DNA from: Paenibacillus hamazuiensis
Lineage (GTDB): Bacteria; Bacillota; Bacilli; Paenibacillales; NBRC-103111
Length of the DNA stretch: 64,000 nt
Assembly (NCBI RefSeq): GCF_023276405.1
Contig: NZ_JALRMO010000001.1
Span: 62,001-126,000, forward strand
Direction: 5' to 3'
Position 1 is the stretch's first letter. Each line of letters starts with the position of its first letter. A program made the position numbers and the translations under genes. Shown piece after piece: positions 1 through 9,460 of the stretch. The notes under the pieces are model-generated. The model had not been told where the DNA came from. It did no database searches and saw only the letters and a list, made by a program, of their open reading frames with translations.

Positions 1-848
1 TATATGAGAGAGGCAGCCGGGATGAGATCGGGCAGCTTTCCCGCATTTTTAACATGATGCTGGAAAGCGTGGATCATCTGATTCATCGGGTGTACCAAGC
101 GGAGCTTCGGGAAAAAGATGCGCAGCTTCAGGCGCTCCAGGCGCAGATAAACCCACATATGCTGTTTAACACCCTGAATCTTATGAAGGCGCTCTGCCGT
201 AAACGGGAAGTTCCGGATGTGGCGCTTATGGCCGAATCTTTGGCCGATTTGTTTCGTTATTGCCTGCAGGATTGGAAAAGAACGGTAACTTTGAGCGAAG
301 AGATCGGGCATATCCGAAATTATATGCGCATTCAGGAATTGCGTTTTCCCAATAAATTGGAATTCCGCTGCGATGTGCCCGAGCCGTTGACGCGGTCCCA
401 GGTTGTCCGGCTTTCCATCCAGCCGTTAGTGGAAAATGCGGTGATTTACGGCGTCGAGCAATCGTTGGACAAATGTACGGTTGAAGTTACGGCCAGGCAC
501 GGAACGATTTGGAGCGAAAACGGGCAGATAAGCATAGAAACGGTTGTCATTTCCGTTACGGATACGGGGCCGGGTATTCCGAAGGAGCGGCTGAAGCGGA
601 TCCGGGGCCACCTTGCGGGCGGCGGAGACGATCTTTCGGATGCGCCCGATTACGAAGGAAGAAAACTCGGCATCGGCCTTATGAATGTACAAAAGAGGCT
701 GCAGCTGCTGTTTGGCAATACGTTTGGACTTCGCATTCAAAGCGCCTCGGGCATTGGGACAAGAGTTGTTTTAACGGTACCCTATTCAGATTCTATCGTT
801 GACAGGGAGGGAAGGCACAATCATGAATATTTTGGTAGCGGAAGATGA
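1..848 (+). CDS. Sensor histidine kinase, YesM-like (5' end outside window)
   Basis: This is the C-terminal part of a class I sensor kinase. The open frame runs in from the left edge (codons begin at base 3), and its first residues (DEIGQLSRIFNMML) are the end of a HAMP linker. The phospho-acceptor motif of the YesM family (QINPHMLFNTLN) follows directly, then the N box (QPLVENAVIYG), the G1 box (VTDTGPGIP) and a GIGLMNVQKRL G2 box. It should phosphorylate the regulator encoded next, whose start lies inside the last 26 bases of this gene, which indicates translational coupling. The signal sensed is unknown. YesM/YesN pairs beside sugar ABC transporters usually respond to oligosaccharides. The extracellular sensor region is missing because of the window edge. 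Confidence 0.93.
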   Translation, partial: YERGSRDEIGQLSRIFNMMLESVDHLIHRVYQAELREKDAQLQALQAQINPHMLFNTLNLMKALCRKREVPDVALMAESLADLFRYCLQDWKRTVTLSEEIGHIRNYMRIQELRFPNKLEFRCDVPEPLTRSQVVRLSIQPLVENAVIYGVEQSLDKCTVEVTARHGTIWSENGQISIETVVISVTDTGPGIPKERLKRIRGHLAGGGDDLSDAPDYEGRKLGIGLMNVQKRLQLLFGNTFGLRIQSASGIGTRVVLTVPYSDSIVDREGRHNHEYFGSGR

Positions 849-2328
849 ACTGATAGCTTTGGAGGAAATCGAATACATGCTTCAGACGTACACGGACCGC
901 CATTCCGTTTATACAGCTCAAAACGCCTTTAAGATTTTGGAACTGTGCCGGGAAGTTCGGCCCGACGTTCTCATTACCGATATTCGAATGCCACAAATGG
1001 ACGGGCTGGAGCTGATCGGAGCCTTAAAGCGGCATTTTCCCGACATGGCGGCGATCATCACAAGCGGTTATGACGATTTCTCCTATGCCCGCAAAGGAAT
1101 GCAGCTCGGCGTAAAAGAGTATTTGCTAAAACCGCTTAAAGAAAGCGCCCTTCATCAGGCAGTGGATAAAGCGATCCGCGAGCTTCAGGAGGAAATGGCA
1201 AAAAATCGGAAGCTGAGCGATTGGACATTGATCAGAGAGCTGCTTGGACAAGCAAGCGATGCGTCGGAAAATTTGGCAGGCGAGCCATGCGGCATTGTGA
1301 TGTCCTTCTTGGGGAACGAAACCAGCTCCGAAGTATGGGATCCTAATCTGCAAATTCAAGCCGGCGACATTGAGGGGCTTCCTCCCGAAACCCGCATCGT
1401 ATATCCCGATTCCAAAAAACAATGCGTGATTGTAACGTGCCGGTCTAAAGAGGCCATCGTCCACCAGCTTGGCGGCTGGGCGAGAAAAATTCATGAGGCG
1501 GCTTTGCGCCGAGCCGGCACTTGCGTTCATACGACTTTTTTCATCAAGGAAAGCGGCGACACTTTACATTCCGCCTATGCGTCGGGAGTTCAGAGAATCG
1601 AACAGCAAATGAGGCTCGATTCCAGTACGATCACGGACGGTTATTCCCGGCACGCCCATCCCGATCTCACGCGAACCTGGGAGAAAGTAAGAATGCTCGA
1701 AATTTACTTATCCAAAAGAGAACTGCAAAAAGTCCGGCCCGAAATCGACAAAATGATAAATGAGCTGAAGATCCGCCAGCTGACCGTAAAAGAGCTGGTG
1801 ATCTTTATGACGGACATGCTCACTGCTCTGCAGTACAATTTGACCCAGTCTCTTAGCAAAAAAATTGCAGAGGTTGACGACATTGCATCGTCCATCAAAA
1901 AAATGACCTCCTACGCGGAGCTGGGAGATTGGCTTCAGCAGCAATTGTTGGAGTACTTGAATAAACTCGGAACGAACAACCTGGATGCGAGAGAACTCGT
2001 GCAAATGCTGATGCATCAAGTCAAACATAGCTTTGAAGCGCCCGATTCCCTGCAGCAATTCGCCAAAGAGCATCATGTGAGCGCCGGTTATTTGTCCAGA
2101 ATGTTCAAAACGGAGCTTGGCATCCATTTCTCCGACTATTTGCTCGAGATCCGTATGGAACGAGCCAGGTCTCTGCTCGATATCGGAACGCTGAGCCTTG
2201 CGGAAGTGAGCCGTCGCGTCGGTTATGACGATCCCAAGTATTTCAGCCAATTGTTTAAAAAAACCTACGGGATAACTCCGAGCGAATACGGCAAACAGAA
2301 AAAAAATTCCCCCCGGATCGGAAAATAA
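823..2328 (+). CDS. Response regulator, YesN-like, with AraC-type DNA-binding domain
   Basis: An N-terminal receiver domain (about residues 1-120) has acidic residues VAEDE, the phosphorylatable Asp53 in LITDIRMPQMDG and the conserved Lys in KEYLLKP. A helical linker follows, then a C-terminal pair of AraC helix-turn-helix motifs (from LQQFAKEHHVSAGYLSRMF to VGYDDPKYFSQLFKKTYG). The ATG at 823 is preferred over an upstream in-frame TTG at 799 because AGGGAGGG lies at the right distance before it. Partner of the upstream YesM-like kinase. The immediate downstream target is probably the sugar ABC transporter operon. Family knowledge: such pairs activate transporter and glycosidase genes on substrate binding. 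Confidence 0.93.
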   Translation: MNILVAEDELIALEEIEYMLQTYTDRHSVYTAQNAFKILELCREVRPDVLITDIRMPQMDGLELIGALKRHFPDMAAIITSGYDDFSYARKGMQLGVKEYLLKPLKESALHQAVDKAIRELQEEMAKNRKLSDWTLIRELLGQASDASENLAGEPCGIVMSFLGNETSSEVWDPNLQIQAGDIEGLPPETRIVYPDSKKQCVIVTCRSKEAIVHQLGGWARKIHEAALRRAGTCVHTTFFIKESGDTLHSAYASGVQRIEQQMRLDSSTITDGYSRHAHPDLTRTWEKVRMLEIYLSKRELQKVRPEIDKMINELKIRQLTVKELVIFMTDMLTALQYNLTQSLSKKIAEVDDIASSIKKMTSYAELGDWLQQQLLEYLNKLGTNNLDARELVQMLMHQVKHSFEAPDSLQQFAKEHHVSAGYLSRMFKTELGIHFSDYLLEIRMERARSLLDIGTLSLAEVSRRVGYDDPKYFSQLFKKTYGITPSEYGKQKKNSPRIGK

Positions 2329-2396
2329 TTATAACTTCAACATATGAAGAAATCTTTAAAATAAAAGATGTGTTTAAGACAAAAGGGGAGGTTGAC

Positions 2397-3698
2397 TTGA
2401 AAATGAAACCGTTTCAACGCTTCAAAAAAACGTCCATGCTCTCGGCCATGGCGGCGTTGGCTTTAACGGCAACGGCGTGCGGCGGAGCGGGAGGGGCCGG
2501 CGGCAAAACCGGGACGCCTGCCGGCAAGCAGAACGAGCCGGTTACCTTGAAATTGTATATGGCCAATACTTCGGATATGGCGATAATGCCGGAGGTGAAC
2601 CGCAAATTCGAAGAACAAAATCCCGGCATCAAAATCGATTTGCAAACGGCGCCGGTCGATCAGTTTGAAACCGTTATCAAAACCAAACTGGCTTCGGGAG
2701 ATGCACCGGATATTTTCACCATTTACGCCGGAACGAAAAAAGACTCCTTTGTGAAAGCCGGCTATCTCATGGATTTAAGCGACCAGCCTTGGGTCAGCCG
2801 ACTAACGGACGGGGCGAAAGAGGTTTCCAGCAAGGATGGCAAAGTGTATGGCCTGCCTAACAGACAAAACGTAATTGGCGTCATATACAACAAAAAAATA
2901 TTCAACAATCTGGGAATTGCCGTACCGACCAATTGGGACGAGTTTCTGGCGGCGTGTCAAAAAATCAAGGATGCCGGCATCACTCCGCTCGGGCTTGGAA
3001 TGAAGGATCAATTCGTAACCCAGCTTGTTCCGTACGCGATGGCGCCTTCGGCTATTTACCGGAATCAGCCGGATTTCGACAAAAACATGTACGCAGGGAA
3101 GATAACGTTTACAGGCTCTCCCTGGGAACAAATGATGAAAGATTACTTGGAGCTTAATGAAAAAGGATATTTCAACAAAGATCCGCTCGGGACTTCCAAT
3201 GACCTGGTGATGCAAACGATGGCTTCGGAAAAGATCGCAATGACGGTTACGCTGCATGGCCGCATTGCTGCGCTGCGAACGGCAAATGCCAATCTTGAAT
3301 TGGGAATGTTCCCGCTCCCTTATGTCAAAGCCGGGGAGAAAATTTGGGTATCGTCGATGCCGGCGATCTATGGCGGGATTTATGCGAAGACGAAGCACCC
3401 CGCGGAAGCGAAAAAATATTTCGAGTTTCTGGCCAGTCCGGAGATCGCGCAAACGATCCTGAAAGCGACGAATTCCTTTTCGGTTTATAAAGACGTAACT
3501 GCCGAACTAGATCCGGCGCTTAAAGATATTACGGAAGGGTTGAAGGTCGGAAGTTATGCCTTCCTTGACTCGGTATGGCCGAACACGGTTCAGCCGATTA
3601 TGTTCCAACAAATCCAAAACGTATTTGCAGGCAAGAAAATTGCAGAAATGTTAACTGCCATGGATAAAGCGTTCAAGGATGGGGCGGCTCAGCAGTAA
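2397..3698 (+). CDS. Extracellular sugar-binding lipoprotein of a CUT1 ABC transporter
   Basis: Solute-binding protein of about 433 residues. It has a basic N-terminus, a hydrophobic stretch and a lipobox ending in TATACGG, so it should be anchored to the outer face of the membrane by an N-terminal lipid. The mature part shows typical family 1 features (VTLKLYMANTSD, KLASGDAPDIFTIYAG, YGLPNRQNVIGVIYNKKIF). The start is uncertain: GTG 2370, TTG 2397 and ATG 2403 are in frame. GGGGAGG at 2385-2391 favours TTG 2397 (spacing 5), with ATG 2403 as the alternative. Two permease genes follow. The neighbouring rhamnosidase suggests rhamnose-containing oligosaccharides as ligand, but this is inference. 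Confidence 0.9.
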   Translation: MKMKPFQRFKKTSMLSAMAALALTATACGGAGGAGGKTGTPAGKQNEPVTLKLYMANTSDMAIMPEVNRKFEEQNPGIKIDLQTAPVDQFETVIKTKLASGDAPDIFTIYAGTKKDSFVKAGYLMDLSDQPWVSRLTDGAKEVSSKDGKVYGLPNRQNVIGVIYNKKIFNNLGIAVPTNWDEFLAACQKIKDAGITPLGLGMKDQFVTQLVPYAMAPSAIYRNQPDFDKNMYAGKITFTGSPWEQMMKDYLELNEKGYFNKDPLGTSNDLVMQTMASEKIAMTVTLHGRIAALRTANANLELGMFPLPYVKAGEKIWVSSMPAIYGGIYAKTKHPAEAKKYFEFLASPEIAQTILKATNSFSVYKDVTAELDPALKDITEGLKVGSYAFLDSVWPNTVQPIMFQQIQNVFAGKKIAEMLTAMDKAFKDGAAQQ

Positions 3699-3717
3699 TG
3701 CGGGCGAGAAAAAGGGG

Positions 3718-3746
3718 CCGGGCGCAGAATTGCGTCCGGTATTTTT
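3718..3746 (+). terminator. Intra-operon hairpin with U-run between binding-protein and permease genes
   Basis: CCGGGCGCA, loop GAAT, TGCGTCCGG (one G-U pair), then TATTTTT. It looks like an intrinsic terminator that would let only part of the transcripts continue into the permease genes, giving excess binding protein over permease. Such hairpins are common in CUT1 operons. Confidence 0.7.
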
Positions 3747-3762
3747 GTGAGGAGGGAGTACG

Positions 3763-4635
3763 ATGAGAAAATACTGGGTGGACGGAACGTTTATTCTCCC
3801 GGCATTCGTTGTTTTTACTGTGTTTCTGGTCATCCCGGTCCTTAGCAGCTTTTATTACAGCTTGACGGATTGGAACGGATTGAATCCGGAAACGCATTTT
3901 GTCGGATTAAGCAATTATTTCAAGCTGTTGACCGATCAGGACGTGTGGAATGCGATTAAAAACACGTTCCTGATTGCCATCTGCCTTACTGTGGGGAAAA
4001 ACGTCTTGGGACTGACTTTGGCCCTCGGACTACAGGGGACGGGGAGAATCCATCGAATATTGCGGGTCTGGTATTTGATTCCGGTTATGCTGAGCGCTCT
4101 GGCCATCGGTTACATCTGGGCTTATATGTACAGTCCGTCCGACGGCGTAATCAATACGCTGCTGGGAATGCTCCATCTGGACGGTCTCGCCCGAGACTGG
4201 CTTGGTCAAAGCGATCTTGCCATCTACAGCATCATTTTTGTCAGCATTTGGCATTTCGTCGGCTTCACCATGATTATTTATGTTGCCGGGCTCCAGTCGG
4301 TCCCCTCCGAAGTTTACGAAGCGGCGTATATCGACGGAGCAGGAAGATGGAGCATGTTCAAAAATGTCACGTTTCCGCTTATTGCACCGTCCTTCACGGT
4401 GAATATGATTGTCAACATGATTGTAGGCATCAAAATTTTCGATACGATCTTCGTCATGACAAACGGAGGGCCGGGCACTTCGACCGAAAATCTCTCCATC
4501 CTGCTTTACCGGCAGGCTTTCAGCTTTGACCGGATGGGGTATGCGAGCGCAATTGCCGTCGTTATGTTCATGACCATCCTGATTTTATCGATTGTGCAAA
4601 TTACTTTGCTTAGAAAAAGGGAGGTCGAGTACTGA
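3763..4635 (+). CDS. Sugar ABC transporter permease (MalF/UgpA type)
   Basis: Integral membrane permease of 290 residues with about six hydrophobic segments, beginning with FILPAFVVFTVFLVIPVL. The cytoplasmic EAA loop that docks on the ATPase is seen as EVYEAAYIDGAGRWSMFKNV, followed by TFPLIAPSF. GAGGAGGGA precedes the ATG. It is the first of two permeases of the transporter. No ATPase gene is nearby, so the complex probably borrows a shared MsmX-like ATPase encoded elsewhere, as is usual for Firmicute CUT1 systems (family knowledge). Confidence 0.92.
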   Translation: MRKYWVDGTFILPAFVVFTVFLVIPVLSSFYYSLTDWNGLNPETHFVGLSNYFKLLTDQDVWNAIKNTFLIAICLTVGKNVLGLTLALGLQGTGRIHRILRVWYLIPVMLSALAIGYIWAYMYSPSDGVINTLLGMLHLDGLARDWLGQSDLAIYSIIFVSIWHFVGFTMIIYVAGLQSVPSEVYEAAYIDGAGRWSMFKNVTFPLIAPSFTVNMIVNMIVGIKIFDTIFVMTNGGPGTSTENLSILLYRQAFSFDRMGYASAIAVVMFMTILILSIVQITLLRKREVEY

Positions 4636-4636
4636 T

Positions 4637-5464
4637 ATGGATCTCTACAATCGAAACAGCCTTTTGACCCGGTTCATTTTGGCCTTATGGGCGATCGTTG
4701 TGCTGATTCCGATCCTGATCGTCGTATTCGTCGCAGTAAAGGCGCCTTCCGAACTGGCGCAAGGTCCCTTGAGCATGCCGGCCTCCCTGGAATGGGCGAA
4801 TTTTGCCGCCGCATGGAACCAAGGTGCGATGAGCAGCTCGCTGATGAACAGCATCGCGATAGCCGGAACTTCCGTTATTACGATCATTTTGCTCAGTTCG
4901 GCGGCGGCCTACCCGCTGTCCCGCCGGAAAAAGAAGTGGGCAACGGTCACATACCTGTATTTTCTTTCCGGCATGATGATTCCGTTTCAAATGACCATGA
5001 TTCCGTTATACAAACTGCTGGGCCAATTGAACCTGATAGGCAAATACCCGGGGCCTATTTTTATATACATCGCCCTCGGCCTGCCATTTTCCATTTTTTT
5101 GTATACGGCATTTTTCAAGTCCATCCCGCAGGAGATCGAGGAATCCGCTTTGATCGACGGCTGCGGCCCTTATCGAACGTTTTGGTCGATCCTGTTTCCT
5201 TTGCTGAAGCCGGTCACTTCGACATTATTAATCATGAACACGCTGACCATATGGAACGATTTCTTCGTTCCGCTGCTTTTCCTGCAAAGCAAACAAGCCA
5301 GGACGATTCCGCTCTCGATCTATTCCTTCACGGGGGAATTCGTCAATCAATGGAACTTGATTTTTGCGGCGGTCATCATAGGCTCTTTGCCTCTTATCCT
5401 GCTGTTCCTTGTTTTGCAAAAACAATTTATCCAAGGCATGGCCAGCGGAGCTGTTAAAGGATGA
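4637..5464 (+). CDS. Sugar ABC transporter permease (MalG/UgpE type)
   Basis: Second permease, 275 residues, about six transmembrane segments, with the EAA loop EIEESALIDGCGPYRTFWSIL and the usual C-terminus GMASGAVKG. An open frame extends upstream to 4592, but ATG 4637, one base after the preceding stop and behind AGGGAGGT, is the clear start and shows tight coupling to the first permease. It completes a transporter of binding protein plus two permeases. The gene ends 15 bases before the convergent AraC-type regulator gene. Confidence 0.92.
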   Translation: MDLYNRNSLLTRFILALWAIVVLIPILIVVFVAVKAPSELAQGPLSMPASLEWANFAAAWNQGAMSSSLMNSIAIAGTSVITIILLSSAAAYPLSRRKKKWATVTYLYFLSGMMIPFQMTMIPLYKLLGQLNLIGKYPGPIFIYIALGLPFSIFLYTAFFKSIPQEIEESALIDGCGPYRTFWSILFPLLKPVTSTLLIMNTLTIWNDFFVPLLFLQSKQARTIPLSIYSFTGEFVNQWNLIFAAVIIGSLPLILLFLVLQKQFIQGMASGAVKG

Positions 5465-5479
5465 GCGGAGAGGCCCGTG

Positions 5480-6457
5480 TCAATGGTTGCGATGAACGGC
5501 ACGGTATTCCGCGGGACTCATCCGGAAACGTTCCTTAAAATTTTTATAGAAAAAATGAATATTCTTGTATCCGACATGTTCCGAAATCTCGGCGATGTTA
5601 AGATCGGTGTTTTTGAGCAGCAGGCTTGCCTTTTTTACCCGGATATCCTGAACGACTTTGATAAAGCTTTGTCCGAAATGGTCTTTTATGATTTTACTTA
5701 AATAGTTCGGATGAAAATGAAAATGCTTTGCCGCTGAAGTCAGGTCTATCGTTTGATAACGGCTCTCCATGTAGTGAATAATATCCGCCATGTTTACCGT
5801 TCTCTTGACGCTGTCCGTTTCGCTGCCGGCATTGGCATCTTTATGGAGACGCAGCAATTCGGTAAATAGCAGAACCAGATAACTGCCAATCGCTTCTTCG
5901 GAGCATATGTCGGAGCTGTAGTATTCGCGGACCAGTTCCGTCATAAAACTGCGAACCCGCGGGCTGCTTTGCGACGGAAACAGGATGTATTCGCTGTGCT
6001 CCTGGCTTTTATATACGGCATTGACAAAAAATTCGGAGAGCACATTATTGCCGGCTAACCTGTGGATTAAATGGCTGTCGTAATAGCTTTTTCTCATCAA
6101 GCAATTAATGATGATGTCGTTTTCTCCGGCTGCTTCGATGGAATGAGCGACATTCGTATCCAGAATAATAAGCTGGCCTTCCGACAAAGTGATCTTGTTG
6201 TTATTTATCGTTTGGGTAAGCGTTCCCGAGTAAACGTAGCTCATTTCGATGAATTCATGCCGATGCTCCGGAATAATGGCAAATCGCGGATGCTTATTGA
6301 TGGCAATGTGTTGATCCGTTTTAAAAAAGAAGCTTTCGCTAATTTTATCGTTGACGTATATGTCACCCGTGTGCTGCAGCAGCCAAGGCTGCCCCCAATG
6401 CTTGCGCTCAAATTCATTGATGCTGCGGAGGAACGGATCGACATCTTGGATGTCCAT
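5480..6457 (-). CDS. AraC-family transcriptional regulator with N-terminal cupin
   Basis: A protein of 325 residues. The N-terminal half is a cupin-type sensor (IIPEHRHEFIEMSYVYSG, then EGQLIILDTNVAHSI), and the C-terminal 100 residues contain two AraC helix-turn-helix motifs (SAAKHFHFHPNYLSKIIKDHFG and IAEISEHVGYKNIHFFYKNFK). AAGGAGAGG precedes the ATG. It is divergent from the rhamnosidase gene and convergent with the permease gene. AraC proteins in this position usually activate the divergent glycosidase gene when bound to a sugar, so local control of the rhamnosidase is likely but not shown. Confidence 0.92.
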   Translation of the reverse strand: MDIQDVDPFLRSINEFERKHWGQPWLLQHTGDIYVNDKISESFFFKTDQHIAINKHPRFAIIPEHRHEFIEMSYVYSGTLTQTINNNKITLSEGQLIILDTNVAHSIEAAGENDIIINCLMRKSYYDSHLIHRLAGNNVLSEFFVNAVYKSQEHSEYILFPSQSSPRVRSFMTELVREYYSSDICSEEAIGSYLVLLFTELLRLHKDANAGSETDSVKRTVNMADIIHYMESRYQTIDLTSAAKHFHFHPNYLSKIIKDHFGQSFIKVVQDIRVKKASLLLKNTDLNIAEISEHVGYKNIHFFYKNFKERFRMSPAEYRAVHRNH

Positions 6458-6635
6458 AAAACCTCTCCTTGCACAAAAAGTTTGAAACGGTTAATAAACT
6501 GACTTGGTATGGATATTTGAATGGGTTCAAGATTATCTTATCATAAGAGTGAATGACATATAAGATCATATTTGATTCGGATAATCATGTGGTTGAAACG
6601 TACAGAAACCAAGTTTTATTTGGGAGGGCGAACAT
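6458..6635. promoter_or_regulatory. Divergent control region between AraC-type regulator and rhamnosidase genes
   Basis: An AT-rich 178-base gap between divergent starts. It contains an inverted repeat ATCTTAT (6535-6541) / ATAAGAT (6560-6566) and a weak TTGAAT-N16-TATCAT match. No clear sigma-A promoter was found. It is the obvious place for AraC-type regulator binding. Confidence 0.35.
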
Positions 6636-9434
6636 ATGGCAACTGGGGATTTGGAGGCGGGACAGCTTTTATGCGAATCGATGGTCAACCCGGTAGGCAT
6701 CGACATGTTGGCCCCGCGTTTTAGCTGGCAGCTGAAGTCGGAGCGGCGCGGGGGGCTTCAAGCGGCTTATCGCATTATGGTGGCGGACAGTGAAGAAAAC
6801 CTGCTGCGATGTACCGATCTTTGCTGGGATTCGGGCAAGGTGCAGTCCGACGAGTCGGTATTTTGCACTTATGAGGGCGAACCTCTAACTTCCCGAAAAA
6901 GGTATTACTGGCGCGTGAAAGTATGGGATCAGACAGAAGCCGAATCGGATTGGAGTACGGTCGCTTATTGGGAAATGGGGCTGCTGCAGCGGGAAGATTG
7001 GAAGGCACTGTGGATCGAGCCGAAGCAAGAGCCTGTGGCGGAGGACCCTATCCTAAGCTTACGCGAAGCGCTGCAATGCGATAACCCGACGGATACGTCC
7101 GTATTGCACCCATGCCCTTATCTGCGCAAAACATTTTCCGCTTCATCCGCCGTACGCAAGGCACGGCTGTATGCAACCGCACACGGCGTCTATGTATTCG
7201 AGATCAATGGTCAAAAAGCGGGCAACCAGGAACTTGCGCCCGAGTTTACATCTTATGACCGCTACCTTCAATATCAAACTTACGATGTGACGGATTTGGT
7301 GAAAAACGGAGAGAACGCCATCGGCGCTATTTTGGCGGACGGCTGGTATGCAGGGCGAATCGGTCTCGCCGGAAACAGCTGCCAATATGGCGACAAGTTA
7401 GGGCTGTTGTTTCAGCTGGAGCTCGAATACGAAGACAGAACGCAGGAGATCATCGTCTCCGATCAGCAAGTCAAATGTTCAACCGGTCATCTTATTTACT
7501 CGGATATATTCATCGGTGAAAAAGTGGATGCCAGACTGATCAAAGACGGGTGGACACTTCCGGATTACGATGACTCCGCATGGGATCCCGTCAGTGCAGC
7601 TCATTTCGATATGTCGGGCCTGGTTGCGCATTATGGCGAGCCTGTGCGGGTTGTGGAAACGTTGCCTGCCGTTCGGGTGATAACGACTCCCAAAGGCGAA
7701 ACGGTCATCGATTTCGGGCAGGTGATAGCGGGGCGCGTTTCCATGAGAGTGGAAGGGCCGGCGGGCACTGAAATCACCCTGGAGCATTCGGAAGTGCTCG
7801 ATGAACACGGGAATTTTCTGAACAATATTAAGGGACGGCATAAAGATCAAAAAGATATCTACATTCTCCGCGGAGGAGAGCCGGAAACGTTCGAGCCTTT
7901 GTTCACGTTTCACGGGTTCCGTTATGTGAAGGTATCGGGTTATCCGGGCGTCGTGTTGCCCGAACGCTTTACGGCAGCTGTTCTATCTTCGGACATGAGA
8001 TATACCGGCTCGTTTGAATGCTCCGATGCGAGAATCAACCGATTGCAGATGAACATTATGTGGAGCCAGAAAACGAATATGCTGTCGATCCCGATGGATT
8101 GTCCGCAAAGGGAGCGCGCCGGTTGGACGGGAGATATCCAAGTATTTGCTCCCACCTCGGCATTCAATATGGACGTGCTCGCATTTTTAACGCGCTGGCT
8201 CCGCAACCTTGCGCTCGAACAGCTGCCGAACGGAGAGGTGCCGAATGGCGTCCCTTATCATAAAAGCTTTATACATATCGACCACACCTTGATGGGAAAA
8301 GATTCTTCGGCAGGCTGGGGCGATGCGGTGATCATCGTTCCTTGGGCATTGTACGAGGCGTATGGCGATGTCAAGGTGCTTGAGGAATTTTATGAGCCGA
8401 TGGTCAAATGGATCGATTACGTCCGCCGGACTGCGGAAAACGAGATGCCGGACAACTTTGATCAAATGGATGACGTACAGAAGGAAAGACAGAAGTATCT
8501 CTGGAATACCGGATATCACTTTGGCGACTGGCTGATGCCAAGCGCTTCCAGCCCCCAGGACAGCGCCATAAAGACCAAAGAACCGGTAGCGACATCCTTT
8601 TACGCTTATTCTGCTGCGCTGCTTTCCAAAATTGCAGATGTGCTCGGCAAGCATTCGGATGCAGAATACTATTCCGACTTGAACCGGCGTATTCGGAAAG
8701 CGTTCTCGGAACAATATTTGCAGTATGACGGAACATTGTCCGCTCATTTTCAAGGCGCTTATGTGCTGGCACTGCAGTTCGATCTTGTTCCGGAAGAGGC
8801 CCGCGGCAAAGTGGCGGAGCAATTGGCCCGCCTCATCGAAGAAAATGGCTGCCGGCTCGACACGGGATTCGTCTCCGTACCGTTCCTGCTGGATGTGCTC
8901 TGTAAATACGGCAAACGGGATCTGGCATACAAGCTTTTATTCCAAACGGAATGCCCTTCATGGCTGTATGAAGTGGAGCGGGGCGCAACGACCATTTGGG
9001 AAGCTTGGGATGCCATTAAACCGGACGGCACCGTTTCTTCGATGTCCTTTAACCATTACGCGTTCGGCTGCGTCGGCGATTGGCTGTACCGGGAAGTCGC
9101 CGGTCTCCGGAAAGAGCAAGCGGGATATAAGAAAATCCGCATCCAGCCGGACGTTGAATGCGGGCTGTCCCATGCGTCGGCGAAATATGAATCCCGGTAT
9201 GGGACCATCGTCTCGGGCTGGAGCAAGCAGGGGCGCCGGATAACCGTTACAGCCATCATACCGCCGAATACAACGGGTACTGTCATTCTTCCGAATGCCA
9301 TGCATGAAAATGTGAAAGAATCCGAAATGCCTCTGAATGAAGCATTAGGGATTCTTTCGTACCGGCAAACCAATTCGGGTGTATCGGTGCATCTGGGCAG
9401 TGGGAGCTATCGGTTTACTTATGATCTTGCATAA
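6636..9434 (+). CDS. Alpha-L-rhamnosidase, GH78
   Basis: A protein of 932 residues, the usual length for GH78, without a signal peptide and therefore cytoplasmic. It hydrolyses terminal alpha-L-rhamnose from glycosides. Domain order follows the family: N-terminal Bac_rhamnosid_N-like beta region (LAPRFSWQL to about 160), a second beta domain around 160-340, a concanavalin-like region around 340-450, and the (alpha/alpha)6 barrel. The barrel carries the hallmark MDCPQRERAGWTGD near residue 488, which holds the general acid, and TTIWEAWD near 785 with the second catalytic Glu. A C-terminal beta domain ends the protein. GGGAGG precedes the ATG. It fits with the upstream oligosaccharide transporter as an import-then-hydrolyse system. 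Confidence 0.95.
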   Translation: MATGDLEAGQLLCESMVNPVGIDMLAPRFSWQLKSERRGGLQAAYRIMVADSEENLLRCTDLCWDSGKVQSDESVFCTYEGEPLTSRKRYYWRVKVWDQTEAESDWSTVAYWEMGLLQREDWKALWIEPKQEPVAEDPILSLREALQCDNPTDTSVLHPCPYLRKTFSASSAVRKARLYATAHGVYVFEINGQKAGNQELAPEFTSYDRYLQYQTYDVTDLVKNGENAIGAILADGWYAGRIGLAGNSCQYGDKLGLLFQLELEYEDRTQEIIVSDQQVKCSTGHLIYSDIFIGEKVDARLIKDGWTLPDYDDSAWDPVSAAHFDMSGLVAHYGEPVRVVETLPAVRVITTPKGETVIDFGQVIAGRVSMRVEGPAGTEITLEHSEVLDEHGNFLNNIKGRHKDQKDIYILRGGEPETFEPLFTFHGFRYVKVSGYPGVVLPERFTAAVLSSDMRYTGSFECSDARINRLQMNIMWSQKTNMLSIPMDCPQRERAGWTGDIQVFAPTSAFNMDVLAFLTRWLRNLALEQLPNGEVPNGVPYHKSFIHIDHTLMGKDSSAGWGDAVIIVPWALYEAYGDVKVLEEFYEPMVKWIDYVRRTAENEMPDNFDQMDDVQKERQKYLWNTGYHFGDWLMPSASSPQDSAIKTKEPVATSFYAYSAALLSKIADVLGKHSDAEYYSDLNRRIRKAFSEQYLQYDGTLSAHFQGAYVLALQFDLVPEEARGKVAEQLARLIEENGCRLDTGFVSVPFLLDVLCKYGKRDLAYKLLFQTECPSWLYEVERGATTIWEAWDAIKPDGTVSSMSFNHYAFGCVGDWLYREVAGLRKEQAGYKKIRIQPDVECGLSHASAKYESRYGTIVSGWSKQGRRITVTAIIPPNTTGTVILPNAMHENVKESEMPLNEALGILSYRQTNSGVSVHLGSGSYRFTYDLA

Positions 9435-9460
9435 AAATTATGCCATGTTTTTACCGGCAT